This document shows positions 55,301 through 64,000 of a stretch of 64,000 nt of DNA, one piece after another; position 1 is the first letter of the stretch, and each line of letters opens with the position of its first letter. The DNA is from Cristatella mucedo (lineage: Eukaryota > Bryozoa > Phylactolaemata > Cristatellidae). Made by a program: the position numbers and the translations under genes. The notes under the pieces are model-generated. The model made no database searches and was not told where the DNA came from. It saw only the letters and a list, made by a program, of their open reading frames with translations. The stretch covers positions 7,299,501-7,363,500 of the forward strand of contig WPIO01000010.1 in assembly GCA_009760855.2 (NCBI GenBank). Reading direction: 5' to 3'.

Positions 55301-58300
55301 AGACGTGGATTATATGTCAACAAAAAATCCGACACGGCAAAATTAATGAGGATCCATTCAATGCTGGTGCCTTGCAACATCTGCAAGGAGTAGGAAGACA
55401 ACAAGGCATAAGGAAGGTGACATGCACTCACATGGGCTCTACAGTAATAGCATATGCTAACAGAAACCATACACTGAGAAATACTCACTTATAACCAACA
55501 AAGCAGGTGATACAAAGCAACAATCAATTTGGTGATCAAAAGACAAACCTGGCAGCCTTGGTAGGCAAAGCCGAGCCTTGCGGTGTCCAAGCATATATCT
55601 GGTCAATTAGGCAACCGAAAGTGCCGGGATATCAATCAGGCAGCATAGCATCGCTTACACAGCCTTATTAGAAAAGCTTAGCTCGTTAGGACTTTTATCA
55701 ACAACCGAGATTTAATCAGGCTGCATGAAACTAAAGAAATGTTTTCTTTTTCTTAAGCATAATGTGGCATAGCCTTTCGACCAGCCGGGTAAACGTCATG
55801 CACAAAGTATGACGAATTATCTTAAAAATTGAAACGCTCATCGACAAAAGATTATGACCCAGGTAATTATACTGACCATTTGACATGCTTCCTTTTCACC
55901 ACATGTAAAGTGCATAACACTATGATTATTTCTTGTAAGGGTACCATACAAGTGTCTAATTATAGTTATTAGGTTATAACAAAGATCATCCGAGGAACCT
56001 CTGAAATATGGAGTACCTCAGGCCCCATGCTTGGTCCTGTTCTTTTCACGGTTTAAAATCTTCCTCTTGCCGACGTGATTGCCAAGCACAATCTAGGCCT
56101 TCACTTCTATGTGCATGATACTCAGTTGTACCTTTGCTTTGATCCCTCCCAGACCTCGAGCATATCAAATTCTTTTAACTCCCTTGCTGCGTGCATTGAT
56201 GGCATCCGCACAAGGATGGCAGCAAATTTTCTTAAATTGAATGATAAAACTAACTTACTAGTTATGGGCAAACACGTGTGATTCGGAAATGGGAAAGAAT
56301 ATTGCTCAAAATCAGCTATGCCAGCATATCTCCTGTTGAATATGCACTAAATCTAGGTGTCGTGTTCCACAGTAACCTTTCGCAGGACGACCACATCAGC
56401 TCTACAGACAAGTCGGCCTAGTTTCAGCTACATAACATTGCTAAAATTCGGGCTTGTAGAGACAGGGATAACAGATCTAAATTGGTCCATGCATTTGTGA
56501 CACCCCGTCTTGACTTCTGTAACTCACTGCTTGCTGGTCATCCGGCCTGTGTACTCAGGCGCTCACAGCTGGTGCAAAACACTGCAGCTAGGCTTGTCTG
56601 TCGTGAGTGTCACAGTTGTCATATCACACCACTTCCCTCCGACCTGCACTGGCTACCAGTCAAGCAACGCATCGACTTCAAGGTTTTGTCACTTGTTTTT
56701 AGGTCCCTTAATTCTTTGGCTCCAGCCTACCTATCAAGCTCGATTTCCCCACCAGAATCTGTTTACCTATACCTCGTACAAACCTCAAATCCTTTGGAGA
56801 CCATGCCTTTACTTGGTATGCTCCCAAAGCCTGGAACTCACTTCTGACTTCTGTCACGACATCTCCTGACTTGACCACATTTAAAAGAAACTAAAAACGC
56901 ACGTATTTATGACAGCACTTAGTGAGTCCCTGTGATTCGACCTTAATGTGCTTCTGCGTGCTGACACTGCATGCTGCCACTAACCACATTTGCATGATGA
57001 CCCTGTGCGTGTCAACCCTAACCATGTTATTCTTGTTGTTTATCGAGCATGCTACCGCTAATCATCCGATCGTGTTTCCTTTGCAACAAATGTAAAGTGT
57101 CTAGAAAGAGATTGAGTTCTCTGGGGGGGGGGGCTTTATCAAGTGTTATTATTATTCTTATTATTAAGACAAGTGGCAGGAAGTTGCTACAGGGTCGACC
57201 GAAGACAGATTGAGGGATCAAAAATATGACTTTCACGACTAGTAAAAAAAGACACGAGCTTTTGCAGCATGTGGACACGTTACTCTTCGCATCACTTGGC
57301 CGAGGCAGCAGAAGCATAAAAAGCAAGCCAACAAAGCAAACCCTTGATGCCCCTGCTACTTGTTATGCAAACACGAGAGCCAGCATCCACTCCAGCAAGT
57401 ACAGCTGTTCTTCGCCAGGCTTTCTAACATGCTACATAATGGGTTCAACATGCACTGGGGCGGATCAGAAAGATTGCAAGCGCGGGTTTGTGAGATCACA
57501 CCGAAACACTCAAGCTATACGTGAGAAAAGGAGCATAACCATACAGGCAAGGATGGGGGCCAGCAGTCTTGTGTGCGCCGCCTCGAGCGCAAGCGGCTCA
57601 CCCGAATTTACGAATCAGCCGAGCGTACAGTTCTTTTGCTTTGAACCGCATGTGGTGCTTATTCTCATCCTTCATCTCAACGAGACTCGATATCTGCAGC
57701 AAGCGACAGCACGCGTGTAGGCGGCTGCTTAACGACGAAGCGAGCAGCTGGGAGCAGTGCAACGGCAGCAAGAGGCGCTCACGACGTTCTCGAGGTGCTG
57801 TGCCAGTTCCGCCGTATCGAACGAGCCGATGATGACTTTGAGGAACCCCAGAGCTGGCTGGACGATCTCGCGCGACTTGGAGCGCAGCAGGACACAGCAG
57901 TTGTCTAGCAGCTGGCAGAGCAGCGCCGACGACACGTCTTTCCTGTACTCGATCAGCAGCCGCGTCATGGCCAGCAGGGTGCTGTGGATCATGTGGACCG
58001 AGCCGGCAAGTCCGGCCATGACCAGCTGGAAGTAGTCGCTGGTCACCTCTGCAAAACCGAGTCGCGCACCTAAGCCTTCGTGAGTCGCAAGGCCTAGCAC
58101 CGGAAATCGGTGAGCAGAACGGCACGCGCTCGTCCGCCTGATCCGACGGTCAGCCAGCACGTGCGTGCGAGCCGAGCATTGCGTGGGGGAGCACACTCGT
58201 CTGTCGGGCCCCTCCCCCGCATTGTGCGGCCATCCGAGATGGCTCGGCGCTAACCTGAACGAGCCGGAGGCTGGCCAGCGGACGATGACGCCGGAGCCGC

Positions 58301-60747
58301 CGCTGCTGCGGCAGCCCAGCGCTCCATGGCAGCTCCGATTTCGAGCAGGAGGCCGTATGCTGCGGCACGCGCTCGCGCGGCCACCTCGCGAGTACACAGG
58401 ATCGCCTCGGGCACGACGGCGAGCAGCAGCGCCTGGCTCCGGCAGCCGAGGTGACGGAACAGGCTCGTCAGACAACGCAGGCGGGGCTGCAACAAACATG
58501 GGTGCGACGACGATACCGACCGACCGGCAGGTGGCGGCAGGCAGCGTGGCAGGCGACGGAGGTCGACACGCACTCGGCGCGACATGCTTGCAGTCGCTTG
58601 AAAGGTGCGCCTTGGCGCGAGCCGCCATGGATTGGCAGATCCCGTTGCTGTAGAGCAGAGCGATCCTGAGCTTGGCCTGCCGTGACGCATGACCGATGTG
58701 ATCAATGCTCGTGAGATCATCGATGACGACCTTGGCCGTTGCCAACGCTCATAGTACCCCTTCTTTTCCCGCCAGCAGCATCTCAGGATGGGGGGGGGGC
58801 GGCGGAGGACGCCCGACTGCTCTCACCGCTTTTGCCGGCGAGCTGGCAGACGACAGGGAACCGATGAGGAGCTCTTGAAGATCGGTCAGGTGTTCGGCTG
58901 CAAACTGCCGGCAGGCCTCGGCCTCGGCCGAGCATATCTCCTCTAGGAATCGGTAGGCTTTCTTCTGAATGCTCTTGTCGGTGGCCTGCAAATCGGACTC
59001 AAGTGAGATGGCCTGCCCCAAAGCATCGTGGAGGGGAGGGGCCAGGGGCAGAGAGACGGCAGCCACCAGCAGACACCGCTGAACGGCAATCGAGGTCGCG
59101 AGCACGAGTTCACCCCCCTCACACCTGCAGCTGCGGCTTGACGAGGTCGAACACCTTGACCAGCTCACTCTGGTCGGCACATTTCACCATGGCAATGGCC
59201 ACGTCCAGCACCGCATTCCTAGGCAAAAACGAAAATCAACCATTCTAGTTATGGATATGGTCTTCTTATGCACCCAATTAATGACTTGAACCGACGTGTC
59301 CAAAGGACAAGAATACAGTGACATTGTCCTCGAGAATGTGCATCTTGTTGGCAATCTCGTGGCTTCGAGACAAGGTTCAGCCAGCATTGAAGAACGATCA
59401 CAGCACGAACATGCAATTCTACTGACAACGAACGGTGGCTTATAGGGCTTGACATCCTCTGCCGAATGCAAGAAAGTCAGCATAGCTGTCTATCGGTTCG
59501 CCGGACCTTACCTTTTAAAGACATCCATTTCTCCTTCTTTCAGCCGCTCTAGGCAGTTATCAAATAGAGAATGCACAAGCTACAACAATCAGCCAACAAA
59601 CTGCATGTTTCCCACACAACAATAGCATCCTTGGCAAGTCTGCTTTTAAGTGAAGCACACGTTTAGGTCGGCCTATGCGCAATTACGACAGTGACAGCAT
59701 GCAAGAATATCATTATGTCACTGCATTTTACAAGTAGCGAAAGCTGGCCAATAAAGACAGAATACCTCTTCGTCAATGATCGGTAGATACGCCTTAACAG
59801 TTTCGAGCACAGCCATGCGAGCCGTGTCCTTTTCGTGGCCAGCTTCAGGAGGGGAAGTGAACACATTTAGGAGGATTGGAATGAAGTTCTTTCCGTATTT
59901 CGATATTTCCTTTCTACTGCCTGCTACAACAAGCAATCGAATCTCATTTCAGCATAACCAGTTGTCCAACAACTGCTTAATGCAGAACAAGAGCGAATAT
60001 TCAAATAACTGCCTCGAGCTAATCTCTTTTACTTCCCTCTCCACTTATAACTTGAACTTCGGCTCCCTGGTAGCAGCATAATCAATAAGCAACATTGCCC
60101 ACAGTACACGTGCTAGGAACGTGAAGGTGCACACTCACCGTTGTCCTGACTGGTGGATATCAACTTTCGAAGCGCTGACATGACAATCATCCTCAGATCA
60201 GGCCTATCTTTAATAATCGTCCCGAGAGTCTTGGCAAGACCGCTAAATGACTGGTGCAGAAAGAAAGATCAAGCCAAAGTACTTAGGTGTACACGTCATG
60301 TGCTGAGGCCCAGCACTAATGATGCATGAGTATGCTTTCGTGGAGTTCATCCCAATTCAAAATTTGCTTTATTGAAATTCACAGTAAGATTGAAGCTGCT
60401 ATTTCCAGCCATCTACTCTAGCCGACTCGGATCACCTACCTTGATCACGTCGGTCGGCCTGTTGCAGAAACCAGGCAGCAGTGACCACAGTTGATGAACA
60501 AGAGCTTCGTATACTTTCTGCTGAGCTACTTGCTGCTTGTGCATGCAGTCCATAGCTACAACATATGAAAGTATATAGACAATGTGGTGCCTAGGGCATT
60601 TTGCTTTTAAAACTTTTCAAGACCAACCAGTTACAGACACATTCCCTCCACCATATAAGAAAGTAAGTTTCGAGTTGCCAACCAAGTACTCGTGATGCCA
60701 GCTCCGGTGCTAAAGAACATGCAAACACCTCTGTTGAAAAAATTAAC

Positions 60748-60841
<94 letters not shown>

Positions 60842-61056
60842 CACACACGTGTATGTGCACAGACACCACAACAAACACTCTGGCCATGTCTGAACAACCT
60901 TTAGTGGACCCACCCATCGGATTCGGGGTGCCCAGTTTTGCTCGTCGTAAATGCAAGCAGCTGGAGATAATGCAGCACACTGAGCAGCAAATTATCACTT
61001 ACCAAGACCGGCTGCGCATAACGCCTAGCACAGCAGTACATTTTCTTTAGTGTGAC

Positions 61057-61135
<79 letters not shown>

Positions 61136-61150
61136 TAGAGAGATATATAG

Positions 61151-61193
<43 letters not shown>

Positions 61194-61202
61194 CATGCAC
61201 AT

Positions 61203-61250
<48 letters not shown>

Positions 61251-62813
61251 TTATTTATTTATTTATTTACACAAACAAATCGTAATATCTTGGCATTCAC
61301 ATGAGTCGTGGATGCTGCAGCATGCCGGAAAGTCTTCCCCTGAATACTTGCCTTTGTCTCTGAACCTTGCTGCCAGGGGCATAAAGAAGGTAATAAAGTA
61401 GCTTAGTTCGGTGTTGCACACCGACTTGCAAAGTATTGGCAGAAGCCAGCTACGAGATAGGACGGCATCTTCGATATCACTGCAAATGCAAGACGGAAGA
61501 GGATAATTACTGGCATCCGGCAAAGCATGAGAAAGCAAGCACTCGGGGCTGAGCACTATTCAGGTTTCAGTGACTAGGTTTGGCAAAGCTTGGTACCATA
61601 CCCGGACAAGGCCTGCATAGGAAGTGCCTCCACCACGGCCTTCGGACCCATCGCTGAGACGGCTGTGCCAATGGCATAATCAAGCTCTGCCACATATGGA
61701 AAGCCGTGGCTCTCTCGAAGACTTCCCATGGAGGCAAGGCACTGAAACATGCCCGAAATAAATAGTTCAGCATGAGCAAGCAAATCAAAATGAGCCTAAT
61801 GATAAAAAGTCAAGATAACAAAACTGGCAAGCACCCGGTCCATCAAAAGCTGACTCGAAACCAAGAAGACCAAGTAAGCTTGAATCGGCAAATGCTACTA
61901 GGATGCCTTTACGGACAAGAAATTATTGTGCAGTGGGTTACAGGTGATATTTCACTTAAAAAGCCTTGCACATATTAAATAAATTCACCCCCACTGTTTG
62001 AGTGGCCAGGACATTCTCGCCTACTGTAAAATGCAATTAACATATTGTAAATAATAGATTCTTACTCGAATCTGACCGGCTTCATAAATTTCCTTTTTTA
62101 AGAAACAGGGTAAGAGCAAATAACTGCTTTGAACTGAACAGCTGACGGTAGGCTTTGGGTAATGATATCAGAGGGCATGTGTTCAACTCAAAACAAACAC
62201 GATACATATTCCTTTTTCTCTCTAGTACTACTATATCTCCAGGGTTTAGTGCTATTGATATACAGGGGCTCGAAAAAATTTGTGCATCGTGGGAATCAAC
62301 ACAAATCTCAAATATTGCTAATTTTCACACAAAAAGGCCAAAAAAGATTACCACAACGTATGATTTATATGAAACTGGAACAAATGCTGCTAATTGTAAC
62401 TCGGCTAAGTAAGAATTTGTCGATGTGCCACTTATCCTCCTCTCAAAAGATGCAACTCAGCGACTGTCTCGAGCAGTTCTTTAGGAGTGGTCAAGGTGTG
62501 ACACACCCAATTGTCCACATGCGCAGACATAGACCAGACCTATCTCGAGACTACACAAGAAGTCGATAGTGCAGTTATAGAGTAAGCAACCAGTCAACTA
62601 CTTTTCCTGATAAAAAAAGAGCTATGGAACTGTGAGAAACTGCTACAGAAGTCTTATCAAACACCCGAGATAATAAAACCATGATGATCTTTGGGTAGCA
62701 AACTTTCCATTGATATGAGAAGGTAGTTCAATTGAGTACTCACGTAATTAGGGAAAGCGTGAGAGTTGGGGAATAGGGAATAAATGGCTTGGGAGAATTC
62801 TTCAATTCCTTGA
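49251..62813 (-). CDS. RRP12: RRP12-like ribosome biogenesis protein, C-terminal two thirds
   Basis: Twenty exons on the minus strand join in phase to about 874 codons and a TGA; human RRP12 has about 1,297 residues, so the N-terminal third lies beyond the right edge. RRP12 is a HEAT/ARM-repeat karyopherin-like nucleolar protein needed for pre-40S and pre-60S maturation and export. Conserved words in order include [133 protein letters not shown] and GQFKGLV, with a basic end [12 protein letters not shown]. The tail after IRKFG is charged and less conserved, as in the family. Introns carry the CA and TA microsatellites, a LINE and a SINE. Confidence 0.96.
49523..49605 (-). CDS. RRP12: RRP12 exon, DPYAYVPL segment
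   Basis: Encodes [20 protein letters not shown] and SLNKR; donor AG|GTGAGC, phase 2. Confidence 0.95.
49802..49893 (-). CDS. RRP12: RRP12 exon, GGRGIHR segment
   Basis: Acceptor GTTACTTGCAG; encodes [16 protein letters not shown] and GEEYRAK; donor AAG|GTGATG. Confidence 0.92.
49987..50115 (-). mobile_element. tRNA-headed SINE, type 1, with poly-G insertion
   Basis: Same order as the 38.34-kb copy, but the segment between A and B boxes carries a run of about 17 G on the plus strand (50076-50092). In an RRP12 intron, same orientation as the gene. Confidence 0.65.
50454..50541 (-). CDS. RRP12: RRP12 exon, acidic segment
   Basis: Acceptor CGACCTTTCAG; encodes [15 protein letters not shown] through TFSAYQ; donor C|GTAAGT, phase 1. 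Confidence 0.88.
50573..50636. repeat. 32-bp perfect tandem duplication
   Basis: TGCTCCTCGAAC...CCATTTAC occurs twice head to tail without mismatch, 32 bp upstream (gene sense) of an RRP12 acceptor. Confidence 0.9.
51703..51764 (-). CDS. RRP12: RRP12 small exon
   Basis: Acceptor TTTTTTTATAG; encodes [20 protein letters not shown]; donor AAG|GTCAGT. Less conserved, but the phases fit on both sides. Confidence 0.8.
53171..53338 (-). CDS. RRP12: RRP12 exon, DGRLII segment
   Basis: Acceptor TTTATCAG; encodes [17 protein letters not shown] and a basic end [11 protein letters not shown]; donor GAG|GTGAGT, phase 1. Confidence 0.93.
53648..53829 (-). CDS. RRP12: RRP12 exon, IDDILRDSD segment
   Basis: Encodes [25 protein letters not shown] and [12 protein letters not shown]; donor ACAG|GTAATA, phase 1. 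Confidence 0.94.
54895..55083 (-). CDS. RRP12: RRP12 exon after IRKFG
   Basis: Acceptor TGCTTGGCAG; encodes [19 protein letters not shown] and [10 protein letters not shown]. The donor GAGAC|GTATGT is chosen because it alone links in phase to the next exon; the 3' border is therefore inferred. Confidence 0.85.
55960..57170 (+). mobile_element. LINE copy, CR1/L2-like, family B, longest
   Basis: Plus-strand coding remains cover [10 protein letters not shown], the YADD-box equivalent [54 protein letters not shown] and [19 protein letters not shown]. Then comes the 3' part with TGCTGACAC words and the tail AAAGTGTCTAGAAAGAGATT, G run, and ATT repeats. Stops between segments make it inactive. It is antisense inside an RRP12 intron and best documents the family. 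Confidence 0.88.
57602..57693 (-). CDS. RRP12: RRP12 exon, IRKFG segment
   Basis: Acceptor GCTGCAG; encodes [17 protein letters not shown] and [11 protein letters not shown]; donor GG|GTGAGC, phase 2. Confidence 0.96.
57783..58048 (-). CDS. RRP12: RRP12 exon, LLIEYRKD to HLENV
   Basis: Acceptor GGTTTTGCAG; helical repeat segment with [30 protein letters not shown] and [13 protein letters not shown]. Donor GTC|GTGAGC. An open frame continues on both sides into the introns, but homology stops at these borders. Confidence 0.96.
58255..58486 (-). CDS. RRP12: RRP12 exon, [10 protein letters not shown] segment
   Basis: Acceptor GTTTGTTGCAG; encodes [29 protein letters not shown] and AYGLLLEIG, then an alanine-rich insert (about 58274-58330) before donor TCAG|GTTAGC. 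Confidence 0.94.
58827..58985 (-). CDS. RRP12: RRP12 exon, FLEEICS segment
   Basis: Acceptor GATTTGCAG; encodes [15 protein letters not shown] through [10 protein letters not shown], a highly conserved block of the family; donor GCG|GTGAGA. Confidence 0.97.
59125..59218 (-). CDS. RRP12: RRP12 exon, LDVAIAMVK segment
   Basis: Acceptor TTTGCCTAG; encodes [16 protein letters not shown] and [10 protein letters not shown]; donor CAG|GTGTGA. Confidence 0.94.
59512..59579 (-). CDS. RRP12: RRP12 exon, LVHSLFDNC segment
   Basis: Acceptor GATTGTTGTAG; encodes [19 protein letters not shown]; donor AAAG|GTAAGG, phase 2. Confidence 0.93.
59766..59923 (-). CDS. RRP12: RRP12 exon, KNFIPILLN segment
   Basis: Acceptor GCTTGTTGTAG; encodes [14 protein letters not shown] and [16 protein letters not shown]; donor GAG|GTATTC, phase 0. 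Confidence 0.96.
60139..60250 (-). CDS. RRP12: RRP12 exon, RPDLR segment
   Basis: Acceptor TTCTGCACCAG; encodes [20 protein letters not shown] and SALRKLI; donor AACG|GTGAGT, phase 1. Confidence 0.96.
60440..60555 (-). CDS. RRP12: RRP12 exon, [10 protein letters not shown] segment
   Basis: Acceptor CATATGTTGTAG; encodes [19 protein letters not shown] and [19 protein letters not shown]; donor AAG|GTAGGT. Confidence 0.97.
60751..60850. repeat. (CA)n microsatellite
   Basis: About 95 bp of CA repeats with two interruptions, in an RRP12 intron. Confidence 0.97.
61059..61260. repeat. Compound TA/GA microsatellite
   Basis: About 75 bp of TA, then TAGA/GAGA units, a second TA block and TTTA repeats. 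Confidence 0.95.
61346..61351 (-). other. GC-type splice donor of an RRP12 intron
   Basis: The exon ends GACAAAG and the intron begins GCAAGT. No GT site nearby preserves both the frame and the family sequence (LAARFRDK then AMD). AAAG|GCAAGT is the usual context of functional GC-AG introns. Confidence 0.8.
61352..61479 (-). CDS. RRP12: RRP12 exon, SWLLPIL segment
   Basis: Acceptor TTGCATTTGCAG; encodes [16 protein letters not shown] through [12 protein letters not shown]; phase 2 in, phase 1 out through the GC donor. Confidence 0.94.
61602..61741 (-). CDS. RRP12: RRP12 exon, FPYVAELD segment
   Basis: Acceptor GCATGTTTCAG; encodes [37 protein letters not shown]; donor CCGG|GTATGG, phase 2. 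Confidence 0.95.
62744..62813 (-). CDS. RRP12: RRP12 upstream exon (candidate)
   Basis: Acceptor TTCTGATAG; encodes [20 protein letters not shown]; donor TAC|GTGAGT, phase 0 into the next exon. Supported by splice sites, phase and a helical repeat-like pattern; weaker homology than the others. No earlier exon is visible to the window end. Confidence 0.65.
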
Positions 62814-63409
62814 CTATCAGAATATGCTGTTGGGTGGTTTTCTCTCTAACACATCGTCTACTTCTTGCATGCAGTGAATTGGCAACGAAAATGTCCGACA
62901 CGGTTGTTGACATACAGTCTAGAGAAGAAAATACTTAGTACATTCAGCAAATCTTACATTGCAGTACTCTGACAATACTACACAATGATATCCTCTGAAA
63001 ATGGCGACCACATCAGAAGCCATAAATAGTTCCAGATATTGCAAAAAACATCGAAGTCACGTTTTGCACCCGGTAAGCAAACTAAGGTACGATTTGTTGT
63101 AAATATTGCTAATTCATCAGTTTCCATAATTTAGTCAAATCTTTTTGGCAAGCAGTCCATAAAACACTGAACTATTTGAGGTAATATCCTGATCCGAAAG
63201 GTGCATAACGTTCTTTTATCAGCATTGCATAAATACATGTGCTTTCACACATTTAAGTGACTGGACAACTTAACTGAAAGTACAGACTTTCACTGGTAAA
63301 CCTTCATCTACTGCTTTCGGAGGCATTTCTTTGAATGAGCATACAGCCAATGTGATATATAAATATATGCTTTGCTTCAGTATTAAATTCCTAAATTACT
63401 TAGGTTAAT

Positions 63410-63475
63410 GCTAAAGTGCCTAGAAAGAGATTGAGTTATTTCAGGGCGCTATATCAAATGTATTATTATTAAAGT
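63410..63475 (+). mobile_element. LINE family B solo tail
   Basis: AAAGTGCCTAGAAAGAGATT then TTATTTCAGGGCGCTATATC and ATTATTATT. Confidence 0.7.
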
Positions 63476-63564
63476 GGTTCTACCATGATTTCTATTGACT
63501 TCGTGTGTGCATTTTGGCATATGGATGATACGATCATCGGTCATAATAACGGTGCAATTTCTTA

Positions 63565-64000
63565 CCAGTATTAACATAAAGCTTCAAATAAGACATCTCC
63601 AGGGATGACACGATTAGCTGAAGTTCTTACACTTTGCTCCAAAGCATCCCAAAGGTTGTTGATGGGGTTCGGATTAGTACTCATGCTTGACCATGGCAAT
63701 GCAGTCAGCAAAGGATACCTGCGATCCGGAACTCTGCCGACAAATTCTCTCGCCAACAGTGAGCTGTGCTTAGGATACTCTTTTGTTCCCATATACAATA
63801 TAGCTCTCTCAGGGTCATTGCACTTGAACTATCGGATTTTTTTAATGATATCTAATAATTTATGCTGGTTGCTAATGGCTTGGTTCTGGTACTAACTACA
63901 GTGCAACAGCCCCATACCATCATTCCACTCCCACCGAACTAACTCATCTTCTGAAGGCAGTCATAGTGGTATGCTTTATTACTGTGCTGCTTCTCAAAAG
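63565..64000 (-). mobile_element. Tc1/mariner-like transposon relic, cut by window edge
   Basis: The minus strand encodes GGSGMMVWGCC (the MVWG box) near 63.94 kb and SMSTNPNPINNLWDALEQSV near 63.65 kb, the box containing the third acidic residue and the LWD motif. Order and spacing fit Tc1 transposases. The element continues beyond the window. Confidence 0.75.

Noticed and set aside
57729-58745. A 338-codon open frame on the minus strand
   Set aside because: Only the part 57783-58048 is coding (an RRP12 exon). The rest is read-through of introns and, upstream, of the neighbouring exon in the wrong frame.

Overview
The window is nuclear DNA of an intron-rich animal, most likely an invertebrate; I cannot place it more precisely. 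Four conserved eukaryotic protein genes are recognisable. Exons are joined by GT-AG introns (one GC-AG), and reading phase was checked across every junction. Spaces between exons are filled with degenerate LINE, SINE, Tc1/mariner and LTR elements, long CA, TA and CT microsatellites and frequent poly-G/C runs. There are no bacterial-style operons, no CRISPR arrays and no convincing stand-alone RNA genes.

Layout. 1-9.5 kb is repeat-rich DNA without a recognisable gene. It includes a DNA-transposon-like repeat (about 1.24 kb), LINE fragments (2.8-4.2 kb) and a 1,850-bp LTR retrotransposon (4655-6504) with two 309-bp LTRs, a 5-bp target duplication and a broken gag-like frame only. 9.56-19.31 kb (+) is a complete six-exon gene for Mediator subunit 18 (about 226 aa); its 4.5-kb fourth intron is packed with LINE copies. 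24.79-25.48 kb (+) is a single-exon METTL21-like lysine methyltransferase (227 aa). 26-28.5 kb holds a LINE and a Tc1 relic. 28.87-29.9 kb is a CpG-dense island with a possible first coding exon of the next gene. 34.88-47.99 kb (+) is a mucolipin-type TRP channel (TRPML), thirteen well-supported exons plus the candidate first exon, about 705 aa from the downstream methionine or about 772 aa from the upstream one. 49.25-62.81 kb (-) is the C-terminal two thirds of RRP12 (20 exons, about 874 codons); its 5' exons lie beyond the right edge. TRPML and RRP12 converge tail to tail across about 1.26 kb.

The four genes do not form one pathway: MED18 acts in RNA polymerase II transcription, the methyltransferase on protein lysines, TRPML in endolysosomal cation release, and RRP12 in pre-ribosome maturation. 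The most unusual structures are the compact gag-only LTR element, the tRNA-headed SINEs whose tails match the 3' end of a resident LINE family, the long cysteine-rich C-terminal tail of the TRPML channel, and a GC-AG intron in RRP12.
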